This document shows positions 28,697-36,912 of a stretch of DNA of 64,000 nucleotides, one piece after another (position 1 is the first letter of the stretch; each line of letters begins with the position of its first letter). The stretch covers positions 1-64,000 of the forward strand of contig SVLQ01000004.1 in assembly GCA_015067825.1 (NCBI GenBank), read 5' to 3'. This stretch comes from Oscillospiraceae bacterium (GTDB taxonomy: Bacteria > Bacillota > Clostridia > Oscillospirales > QAMX01). Below the pieces are notes generated by a model. It did no database searches and was not told where the DNA came from. It was given only the letters and a program-made list of their open reading frames with translations. Made by a program: the position numbers and the translations under genes.

Positions 28697-28742
28697 TTCA
28701 CCATCGGTGAACGTCGGAAAATTATTGGTGAAATTTCGGTGA
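28697..28742. promoter_or_regulatory. Candidate operator cluster in the divergent promoter region
   Basis: TTCACC-ATC-GGTGAA palindrome (28697-28711) plus further GGTGA copies at 28727 and 28738. All lie between the two divergent -35 boxes. Confidence 0.5.
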
Positions 28743-28769
28743 TTTTTCGTTTTTGCTGTCGACGGATAA

Positions 28770-28798
28770 TTGACATTGAAAAATCATCCTGTTATAAT
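28770..28798 (+). promoter_or_regulatory. Consensus sigma-A promoter of the sialidase-like/membrane-protein locus
   Basis: TTGACA-17 nt-TATAAT, both hexamers perfect. Confidence 0.85.
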
Positions 28799-28846
28799 CA
28801 ATATAGGATGGAATCGAAAAAACAACGGAAAACATAGTGAGGAGGA

Positions 28847-29923
28847 ATGAAGTTGGAACCTGTTCATGAACTCGTAGCATATGGGCGAACAGACTTCTAC
28901 GGTTGGCCCGCAAACTTTGGTATGTGGCGATTTGGCGATGATTTGCTCGTCGGCTTTGAAAAAGGCGCACATCATTACAACGGTTTTGGTTTCCACGCCA
29001 TCGATCACGATATTCCCACGCGCAAAGTGTTTGCCCGTTTGACTCCGGGCGGTGAGTGGGTGCATGAATTCCCCGAGATTCCGCCCATGCCGCAGTCTGG
29101 CGAAACGATCCTTGCAGATGTTCCGGCGGAACTGCTGTCGGAAAAAACGGCTCTGATGTTCCAGGCCAAGGGTGTTAAGGGTCATGCGATATCCGGATTG
29201 TACCTTTCCAATGACGAAGGCAAGATTTGGCAAGGGCCTTTCCGCGTTCCGGATTTTGATATGTACGGTGTTGCGGCCCGTACCGATTACCTCGTTTGCG
29301 ACGGCTATTTCCTGCTTGGCATGACGGGTGTTAAGCCCGACGGCGATGAAGGCACATCTTTTGCCGCCCGCCTTTGGTTCGACGGTCGTTGGGAATTTCT
29401 GGGCATGATCGGCGAAGTGCCGCCGAAGTGGGATTTCCGGATCATGCCGGCCTTGGCTCGTTTGCCCGACGGTAAACTTCTGGCCGCTACGCGCTATGCG
29501 CGCGAAGTGGACGAAGATGAAGTGGAAGGCGAAATGCCGGAAGGTCTTAGCAGAACGGAAGTTTTCCTCAGCGAGGATGAAGGCGTGACTTGGACGTACG
29601 CTTCGGCGATCGGTGAGGTTGACAACGATCTGAGCGGCGGTACGCCTCCGGCAGTCGGTGTCAATTCCGACGGCACGGTCGTTGTGGCTTATTGCCGCCG
29701 CCAAGAGCCGCGCGGTGTCTTCTTTACCACGACGCGCGACGGCAAGAACTGGACCGAACCGGTTGCTCTGCGCACCGATGCGGTCAACACCGATATGGGT
29801 TATCCGCGCATGATCATCAAGGATGACGTGGCGTATATCGTTTATTACTACTGCACCGGCGAGGAAGAACCCCGCTTCGTTGCCTGTACAAGAATTTCTG
29901 TTAAAGGAGAAGACTTAAAATGA
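28847..29923 (+). CDS. BNR/Asp-box sialidase-like protein, paralogue of 1044-2135
   Basis: FYGWPANFGMW motif, Asp boxes SNDEGKIW and SEDEGVTW, no signal peptide, GGAGG ribosome-binding site. Confidence 0.75.
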   Translation: MKLEPVHELVAYGRTDFYGWPANFGMWRFGDDLLVGFEKGAHHYNGFGFHAIDHDIPTRKVFARLTPGGEWVHEFPEIPPMPQSGETILADVPAELLSEKTALMFQAKGVKGHAISGLYLSNDEGKIWQGPFRVPDFDMYGVAARTDYLVCDGYFLLGMTGVKPDGDEGTSFAARLWFDGRWEFLGMIGEVPPKWDFRIMPALARLPDGKLLAATRYAREVDEDEVEGEMPEGLSRTEVFLSEDEGVTWTYASAIGEVDNDLSGGTPPAVGVNSDGTVVVAYCRRQEPRGVFFTTTRDGKNWTEPVALRTDAVNTDMGYPRMIIKDDVAYIVYYYCTGEEEPRFVACTRISVKGEDLK

Positions 29924-30945
29924 TCAAAGCTGAACTTTTGTACCAGGAATACATCTACACCGAAGGCATTACCGAAGAAAAGGGCCAGTGCCATGCATCG
30001 ACCGTTGCGATCGTTGACGGCGTTCCCACCGCAGCTTGGTTTGGCGGCACGCATGAAAACAACCCCGATGTCCGCATCTGGTTTACCCGCCGCGACGGTG
30101 AATGGACCAAGCCTGTTGCGATCACGCCTGATGACGGCGAAGCCGACTGGAACCCCACGCTCTTCGGCGAAAACGGCAAGCTCACGCTGATCTATAAGAG
30201 CGGCATCAACGAAGGCCACTGGTACTCTCTGAAAAAGGAATCGACCGACGGCGGTCTGACCTGGACGGATGCGGTTGAGCTCGTCCCCGGTGACATCGGC
30301 GGCCGCGGCCCGGTCAAGAACCAGATGATCCGCCTCTCCAACGGCGCTCTGCTCGCCCCGGGTTCGACGGAAGACCTCTGTGACCGCTGGGAAGCTTGGA
30401 CCGACTACAGCGACGACGAAGGCGAAACCTGGAAGCTCTCCGCTCCGGTCGCGATGATCACGCCCGACGGCACGCTCATTAACCGCAAGGAAGAACTGCC
30501 CAAGGACGGCGAAGGTCTGATCCAGCCGGCGATCTGGGAAGATCAGTCGCACGACGGCCGCGTTTACATGCTGGCCCGCTCGAACCTGAACTGGGTCTAC
30601 CGCAGCGAATCGAAAGACTTCGGCCGCACCTGGTCGACTGCCGTTCCCACCGCGATGCCCAACAACAACAGCGGTCTTGGCGCTGCGATCACCGATTGCG
30701 GTGTTCTCGGTCTCATCTGCAACCCGGTCGGCGAAAACTGGGGCGATCGTTCGCCGCTGTGCCTCTTCCTCTCGGAAGACAACGGTCAGGAATACCCCGT
30801 CCGCATCGACCTCGAAACCGAACCGAAAGTGGAATTCTCCTATCCGTCGATCGTTGCCGAAGGCAACCTCCTGCACATGGTCTACACCTGCGCCCGTAAG
30901 CGCATCGGTTACGCGCTGGTCAAGGTCGAAAAAGTCGAAGACTAA
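29920..30945 (+). CDS. Sialidase family (BNR) protein, different subfamily
   Basis: Asp boxes STDGGLTW, SDDEGETW and SKDFGRTW. ATGA overlap with the preceding gene. No signal peptide. Confidence 0.78.
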   Translation: MIKAELLYQEYIYTEGITEEKGQCHASTVAIVDGVPTAAWFGGTHENNPDVRIWFTRRDGEWTKPVAITPDDGEADWNPTLFGENGKLTLIYKSGINEGHWYSLKKESTDGGLTWTDAVELVPGDIGGRGPVKNQMIRLSNGALLAPGSTEDLCDRWEAWTDYSDDEGETWKLSAPVAMITPDGTLINRKEELPKDGEGLIQPAIWEDQSHDGRVYMLARSNLNWVYRSESKDFGRTWSTAVPTAMPNNNSGLGAAITDCGVLGLICNPVGENWGDRSPLCLFLSEDNGQEYPVRIDLETEPKVEFSYPSIVAEGNLLHMVYTCARKRIGYALVKVEKVED

Positions 30946-30993
30946 GTAACGCAATCACGCAAATTTCTAAATTTTCAGAAGGGAAGATGAAGC

Positions 30994-31743
30994 ATGGAGA
31001 AACAGGTCAAAATCAAGTCGCTGCAAAAGGCGATCCACTTGTTGTCCTGTTTTACGGTAGAGGAACCGAAGCTCGGTGTGTCGGAACTGGCAAAACGCAC
31101 GGGTCTGCTGAAAAGCTCGGTGCACAATATGCTGACCACGCTGGAGGCGTGCTCGATGATCGAACGCACCTCCGACGGCAAGTACATGCTCGGCGTGCGC
31201 TGCCTGTGCCTTGGCAGCGTGTACCGCATGACGCGCGACAGCAACAAGCTGATCCGCACGGCTCTGACCGAGCTCTCGGAGATCACCGGCGAAACGGTCA
31301 ATCTGGCGGTTTGCAGAGATCAGGACGTGATCTACCTCGATAACATCCGTGCCCGCGCTTCTCACCTGACCTTGGATTACAGCGGTGAGACCGCTCCCCT
31401 CTACTGTACCGGTGTCGGCAAGTCGATCCTTGCGTACCTGCCGCGCCAGCGTCAGGAGCAGGTGTTGAACTCCAAGCTTGTGCCCTATACGCAGTATACG
31501 ATTACCGATCCTGAAGAGCTCGCACGCGAACTCGCGCTCATCCGTGAACGCGGCTATGCCATCGACCGCGGTGAACACGAGTACGATATCGCCTGTGTGG
31601 CGATGCCGATCCTCAACGAGTTCGGTGCGCCGGTGGCTTCGGTCAGCGTATCGGGGTTGGAAGCACACTTCACGGAAGAAAAAATCGAAGAATTCTGCAA
31701 GTATCTGAGAAAAACGGCTGAACGCGTGCGGATGTATCTGTAA
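30994..31743 (+). CDS. IclR family transcriptional regulator
   Basis: SLQKAIHLLSCFTVEEPKLGVSELAKRTGLLKSSVHNMLTTLEACSMIER (winged helix) and AIDRGEHEYDIACVAMPILNEFGAPVASVSVSG. Confidence 0.95.
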   Translation: MEKQVKIKSLQKAIHLLSCFTVEEPKLGVSELAKRTGLLKSSVHNMLTTLEACSMIERTSDGKYMLGVRCLCLGSVYRMTRDSNKLIRTALTELSEITGETVNLAVCRDQDVIYLDNIRARASHLTLDYSGETAPLYCTGVGKSILAYLPRQRQEQVLNSKLVPYTQYTITDPEELARELALIRERGYAIDRGEHEYDIACVAMPILNEFGAPVASVSVSGLEAHFTEEKIEEFCKYLRKTAERVRMYL

Positions 31744-31778
31744 CGCTTTGGCAAAAAAACAGAAGGGGGTAAACCTTG

Positions 31779-33239
31779 ATGGATCCTACAATGATTGAAC
31801 AAACCACCCAGAATCCGGTCGCGTTTATTGCGATCAGCGTTTTGGCGATGTGTTTCGGCTGGGGGATGCGCGGTTCCGCCATCGGCGGTGAAAAAGGCGC
31901 GCTGCTGCCCGGCGCTCTGCTCGGTATTCTTTGTGCATGGTATACCGGTTCGGACATGCTTCTGGAGCATGCGCTGATTTTCGGCGCAATCGGTGCGATG
32001 GGACATGCGTTCGGTGCGATGGAACCGTATGCGTCGGTCATGGAAATGGTTCTACACCGCGACAGCCCGCGCTACAATCCTCCGCTGGGTTATCTGGCGC
32101 TTGCGTTCAAGGGTGCGATCTGGAGCGGTATCGGTGCGGCGATCCTTGGCTTTGGCTTCTCGGCACTGACCGGACAGGTCTACAAGTGGTACGACATCGT
32201 GATCTTCTGCGCCCAGATTCCGATCGCGCAGGAAATTGGCTACCGCATTTTCAACACGCCCTATAACGTTGAAAAGAAGCTCCAGCCCAAGATTTGCTTC
32301 TCCTCGATCAACAGTCGCGAAGAATGGGGCCGTAATGTTGTCATCATTTTCGAACTTCTGATCCTCATGATTGTCCGCAACGACATCTTCTCGATCCTGA
32401 TGTGGATTGGCGGTCTCCTTGGCGGCTCGATCGGTTGGCTCATCGCCATCACCTTCTACGACAAAGAAATGCATCCCCTCAAGAACGGCAAATGGCTGTT
32501 TGGCAAAATGGAAAAGCTCGGCATCGTCGACGGTTGGAAGATCATGGAATTTACGCAGGGATGCGTGCAGGGCTTCATGATCAGCGGCGCATTCGTCCTC
32601 GGTTGGCCGCTGATCGCCGATAAGTATGCCGTGGCCGAAGCCACCGGCGGACTCTGGTACATGCTCCCGCAGAACCTCGATACGATCCTGTCGTGGGTCT
32701 TCTGCGGCTTGATTATCGTTTCGATCTTCCTTTTCTTCATTCCGTATATGCGCAACGGCAACAAAATCACGCAAGCATTCGGCGAAGTCGATATGAACAT
32801 CGTCGAAGTTCTGGAACGCCCGTGCTACATGGTGTTCCCGCTGGCGCTCGTTCTGCTCGGTTCGGATTTGATGGCAAACATCATGTGCGGCTTTGTCATG
32901 TACTATGTCATTGCCCAGCATGACGGTCTGGAACGCTACTGGGACTTCAAGAACGTTACGCTCGTCCGTATCGTGATCATCCTCATTGGCGCGGCCGTGC
33001 TTGCTTTCCAGATCTTCTGCGGCTTTACGCTGTGGCAGGCATGGGCGGCGATGTTGATCGAGTACATCCTTTTCGACCTCGTCTACTTCTATCGTCCCAA
33101 GAGAGTCATCGAAAACTGGAAAAAATCCAAGTCCTTTGGCCAATTCCTCTGCGCATTCAAAGGCGATATCACGGTGCTTCCGTTCTTCCACATCATGCTG
33201 GTTGCGCTGCTCGTGTTCGGCTACGTCCAGTTTGCGTAA
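31779..33239 (+). CDS. Polytopic membrane protein, tandem paralogue 1, family not recognised
   Basis: Many hydrophobic segments. Shares CFGWGMRGSAIGGEKGALLPGA, NSREEWGRNVVI and GEVDMNIVEVLERPCYMV with the next two genes. Confidence 0.85.
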   Translation: MDPTMIEQTTQNPVAFIAISVLAMCFGWGMRGSAIGGEKGALLPGALLGILCAWYTGSDMLLEHALIFGAIGAMGHAFGAMEPYASVMEMVLHRDSPRYNPPLGYLALAFKGAIWSGIGAAILGFGFSALTGQVYKWYDIVIFCAQIPIAQEIGYRIFNTPYNVEKKLQPKICFSSINSREEWGRNVVIIFELLILMIVRNDIFSILMWIGGLLGGSIGWLIAITFYDKEMHPLKNGKWLFGKMEKLGIVDGWKIMEFTQGCVQGFMISGAFVLGWPLIADKYAVAEATGGLWYMLPQNLDTILSWVFCGLIIVSIFLFFIPYMRNGNKITQAFGEVDMNIVEVLERPCYMVFPLALVLLGSDLMANIMCGFVMYYVIAQHDGLERYWDFKNVTLVRIVIILIGAAVLAFQIFCGFTLWQAWAAMLIEYILFDLVYFYRPKRVIENWKKSKSFGQFLCAFKGDITVLPFFHIMLVALLVFGYVQFA

Positions 33240-33260
33240 TAACTGAAAACCAAAACAACG

Positions 33261-33289
33261 TGCGGCGCTTTTGTTTCAAAAGCGCCGCA
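33261..33289. promoter_or_regulatory. Intercistronic hairpin between paralogues 1 and 2
   Basis: TGCGGCGCTTTT-GTTTC-AAAAGCGCCGCA, 12-bp perfect stem with no T-run. Confidence 0.6.
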
Positions 33290-33332
33290 TGCTTAAATAG
33301 TGGGAACCTTTAACAGAGAAAGAAGCGATGGT

Positions 33333-34769
33333 ATGACTGAAAATCCGATTTTCTTTATCTTTATGAGCATGCTCACGATGTGCTTTGCATGGGGGATCCG
33401 CGGGCAGATCATCGGCGGTGAAAAAGGCGCGATGCTGCCCGGCGCGATGATCGGCATCCTCTGCGTTTGGTATACGGGGTCTGAGCTGCTGATGGAGCAC
33501 GTTTTTCTGTTTGCCGGTGCCGGTGCGCTCGGTTACTTCTACGGCGGCATGGAACCGTACGCGGAGATCATGGGGCGCATTTTGCACCATGACAGTCCGC
33601 ATTATAATCCGCCGATGGGCTATCTGGCACTCGCGTTCAAAGGCTCGATCTGGGGCGGACTGGGTGCCGCATTCCTCGGTATCAGCTTTGGCGCGATGAG
33701 CGGTGTGGTCTACAAATGGTACGATTTCGTCATTTTCTTCGCGCAGGTTCCGTTGGTGCAGGAACTCGGTTACCGCCTGTTCAACACACCTTATGATCCG
33801 GATAACGGTATCCGGCCGAAAATCTGTTTTTCGGTCAACAGCCGTGAGGAGTGGGGCCGCAACGTCGTGATCGTCGCCGAACTGCTTATTCTGATGATCG
33901 TCCGCGGCGATATTCTCGGCATTCTGATGTGGATCTTTGGCATGCTCACCGGTTCGGTCGGTTGGCTCATCGGCATCTGGCTCTACGACAAAGAAGTGCA
34001 TCCGCTCAAAAACGGCAAGCGCATGTTTGGCAAGCTAGACGAGCTGGAAGTGATTGACGGCTGGAAGATGATGGAGTATATTCAGGGGATCGCGCAGGGT
34101 CTTGGCATCTCCGTGGCATTTGTACTCGGCTGGCCGATGGCCAAGGAAAAGCTTGCCGCCGCCGAAGCTGCCGGTGAACTCTGGCATCCGATCCCGCAGA
34201 ATGTCGACACGGTTCTTTCGTGGGTGTTCTGTGCGCTGATTATCCTGACGCTTCTCTTGTTCATCATTCCGTATCGCAAAAACGGCAACAAAATCACGCG
34301 TGCCTTCGGTGAGGTCGATATGAACCTGGTCGAGGTGCTCGAGCGCCCGTGCTACATGGTGATGCCGTTTGCGCTCGTGATGCTTGGATCGGACCTGATG
34401 GCCAATATCATCTGTTGCTTTGTCATGTACTATGTTGTTGCCCAGTATGTGGCCTTGGATCGCTATTGCGACTACAAAAATATTGGGTGGATCCGCCTTG
34501 TACTTGCGCTCATTGGTGTTGCGATCTTGATTGGCCAGATCCTATGGGGGTACACGCTGTGGCAGGCATGGATCCTCTACTGCGTGATTTATCCGCACTT
34601 CGAGGCCCTCTATTCCTTCCGCCCCAAACGCGTTGCAGAAAACTGGCGTGCCTGCAAGGGCAAAGGCCTTGGCGCGTTCTGCGCGTCGTTTGGGATGTCG
34701 GCAACGACGTATCCGAGCTATATGGTGCTGATGGTCGTTTTGATGATCTTTGGCGCAAAATTTCTGTAA
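33333..34769 (+). CDS. Polytopic membrane protein, tandem paralogue 2, family not recognised
   Basis: CFAWGIRGQIIGGEKGAMLPGA, VNSREEWGRNVVIV and GEVDMNLVEVLERPCYMV. Start trimmed to MTENPIFF. Confidence 0.85.
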   Translation: MTENPIFFIFMSMLTMCFAWGIRGQIIGGEKGAMLPGAMIGILCVWYTGSELLMEHVFLFAGAGALGYFYGGMEPYAEIMGRILHHDSPHYNPPMGYLALAFKGSIWGGLGAAFLGISFGAMSGVVYKWYDFVIFFAQVPLVQELGYRLFNTPYDPDNGIRPKICFSVNSREEWGRNVVIVAELLILMIVRGDILGILMWIFGMLTGSVGWLIGIWLYDKEVHPLKNGKRMFGKLDELEVIDGWKMMEYIQGIAQGLGISVAFVLGWPMAKEKLAAAEAAGELWHPIPQNVDTVLSWVFCALIILTLLLFIIPYRKNGNKITRAFGEVDMNLVEVLERPCYMVMPFALVMLGSDLMANIICCFVMYYVVAQYVALDRYCDYKNIGWIRLVLALIGVAILIGQILWGYTLWQAWILYCVIYPHFEALYSFRPKRVAENWRACKGKGLGAFCASFGMSATTYPSYMVLMVVLMIFGAKFL

Positions 34770-34787
34770 GACAGGTTGGGTGATCTT

Positions 34788-36224
34788 GTGACAACCGAAA
34801 ATCCGATTTATTTTATCCTGATCAGCATGGTCACGATGTGTTTGGGCTGGGGCATCCGCGGTCTGATCATCGGCGGTGAAAAGGGTTCGCTGGTGCCCGG
34901 TGCGTTTATGGGGATCCTCTGTGTCTGGTACACGGGTTCAAATCTGCTGATGGAAAACGTCTATTTGTTTGCCGCGGCCTGTGCGCTCGGCTATTCCTAC
35001 GGCGGCATGGAACCGTACGGCGAGACGATGGATCTGATCATGAAGCACGACAGCCCGCGCTACAACCCGTCGATGGGGTATCTGGCGCTTGCGTTCAAGG
35101 GCTCGATTTGGGGCGGACTTGGCGCGGCGTTTTTGGGGATGAGCTTTTCGGCAATGAGCGGTGTGGTTTATCGGTGGTACGATTTCGTGATCTTCTTTGC
35201 GCTGGTTCCGCTGGCGCAGGAGCTCGGCTATCGCCTGTTCAACACGCCCTATAACCCGGACAAAGGCATTCGGCCGAAGATCTGTTTTTCGTGGAATAGC
35301 CGCGAAGAGTGGGGCCGTAACGTCGTGATCGTGGCCGGATTGCTCGTTCTGATGGCCGTTCGCGGCGACGTGTTTGGGATTCTGATGTGGGTATCGGGTG
35401 CGCTGTCGGGAGCGATCGGCTGGATCATTGGCATCACGTTCTACGACAAGGAAAAATATCCGCTCAAAAACGGCAAATATCTCTTTGGCAAGTTTGAAAA
35501 AATGGGCGTGATCAACGGCTGGAAGATCATGGAGTACACCCAAGGTGCCGTGCAGGGCTTGGGTATTTCGGCGATGTTTGTGGTCGCGTGGCCGCTTGCG
35601 CAGAAAAACCTGCTCGCAGCCGAAATGGTTGGCGAGCTCTGGCATCCGATCCCGCAAACGCTTGATACGGTGCTTTCGTGGGTGTTCTGTGCGCTGATGA
35701 TCCTGACGGTGTTCCTCTTCATCATCCCGTACCGCAAAAACGGCAACAAGATCACCGAAGCCTTCGGCGAGGTCGACATGAACCTGGTCGAGGTGCTGGA
35801 ACGTCCGTGTTATATGGTGCTGCCGCTGTCGCTTGTCATGCTCGGCTCGACGACGATGGCGGGGATCATGTGCTTCTTTGGCATGTATTATGTGGTGGCG
35901 CAGTATGAAGCGCTGGAACACTACTGCGATTTCAAAAACATCACGATCATTCGCATCATCGTGATCGCACTCGGTGCGGCGATCCTTGTCGGCGAGATCC
36001 TGTGGGGCTATGAGCTGTGGCAGACGTGGCTTCTCTACTGTGTCGGATATCTCATCTTCGATGCCATTGTGGTCTTCCGTCCCCGCGACGTCATTGCCAA
36101 CCGCAAAAAATCCAAGACGTTCGGTGAGTTTGTCCGTTCGTTCGGCGTGGTCGCCACGGTGCAGCCCTTTGCCTATCTACTTAGCGCGATTGTCGTTGTC
36201 TTCGGTATGATCGAATTTCTGTGA
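34788..36224 (+). CDS. Polytopic membrane protein, tandem paralogue 3, family not recognised
   Basis: CLGWGIRGLIIGGEKGSLVPGA, WNSREEWGRNVVIV and GEVDMNLVEVLERPCYMV. GTG start at 34788, or TTG at 34776. Confidence 0.83.
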   Translation: MTTENPIYFILISMVTMCLGWGIRGLIIGGEKGSLVPGAFMGILCVWYTGSNLLMENVYLFAAACALGYSYGGMEPYGETMDLIMKHDSPRYNPSMGYLALAFKGSIWGGLGAAFLGMSFSAMSGVVYRWYDFVIFFALVPLAQELGYRLFNTPYNPDKGIRPKICFSWNSREEWGRNVVIVAGLLVLMAVRGDVFGILMWVSGALSGAIGWIIGITFYDKEKYPLKNGKYLFGKFEKMGVINGWKIMEYTQGAVQGLGISAMFVVAWPLAQKNLLAAEMVGELWHPIPQTLDTVLSWVFCALMILTVFLFIIPYRKNGNKITEAFGEVDMNLVEVLERPCYMVLPLSLVMLGSTTMAGIMCFFGMYYVVAQYEALEHYCDFKNITIIRIIVIALGAAILVGEILWGYELWQTWLLYCVGYLIFDAIVVFRPRDVIANRKKSKTFGEFVRSFGVVATVQPFAYLLSAIVVVFGMIEFL

Positions 36225-36232
36225 AGAAAATC

Positions 36233-36271
36233 AAAAAACGGTATGGAACAGCGTTCCATACCGTTTTTTTT
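36233..36271. terminator. Terminator after the third membrane paralogue
   Basis: AAAAAACGGTATGGAAC..GTTCCATACCGTTTTTTTT. Confidence 0.9.
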
Positions 36272-36286
36272 GTTGCTGTAAACTCC

Positions 36287-36832
36287 TTATTCTGCCGAAT
36301 CGGCAGCACCGGAGAGCAGGTGGTGGATCGCCTTGCGGAATCCGTCCATTTTTTCCAGCGCAACGCGCAGATCGTGGTTTTCGGCCGAAAGCGCATCGAT
36401 GCGCTGCGTCAGCTCGGCAATGCGCTTATCTTCAGTGGGCGAGGGGAGCGAGACCGTGTTCAGTTCACCGGCCGCATCGCGCAGCTCGGAGAAAAACGCC
36501 TGGAACCGGGTGTCCGATTCACTTCTGGCGGCTTCCAGAACCGAAATGCGATTGGCCTGTTCGGCAAGCTCTGCGCGGAGCTGTTCGGTTTCGGCCTGCG
36601 CCTGTGCCAGAGCAGCGTTGGCATCCTCCAACGCATCTTTCAGACTGTCGGCTTTCAGCTCGGCATCCTTCTGCGCGAGTTCGGCCGCCGCCAAATCGAG
36701 CTTCAGCTCTTCCAATTCGGCGATCTGCTCTTTGTTCTGCTGGGCGATGTAGGCAATAACGTCGGCTTTGTTAAATCCGCCGAGCAGGTTATTTCTGAAG
36801 AAAACTTTTTTCTCGCGTTCCACCGATCTCAT
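36287..36832 (-). CDS. DivIVA-like coiled-coil protein
   Basis: FFRNNLLGGFNKADVIAYIAQQNKEQ N-terminus followed by a long coiled coil. Alternative start at 36874. Confidence 0.55.
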   Translation of the reverse strand: MRSVEREKKVFFRNNLLGGFNKADVIAYIAQQNKEQIAELEELKLDLAAAELAQKDAELKADSLKDALEDANAALAQAQAETEQLRAELAEQANRISVLEAARSESDTRFQAFFSELRDAAGELNTVSLPSPTEDKRIAELTQRIDALSAENHDLRVALEKMDGFRKAIHHLLSGAADSAE

Positions 36833-36912
36833 CCGTTCTATCTCTTTTTGATCGCAGACGACAATCTGCACCATTATTTTACCATATTCGCCGCTTTTTT
36901 GCAATAGCATCT

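Noticed and set aside
28847-30945. Calling the BNR proteins true sialidases acting on host mucin
   Set aside because: Asp boxes alone do not fix substrate, and no signal peptides are seen. The substrate is left open.
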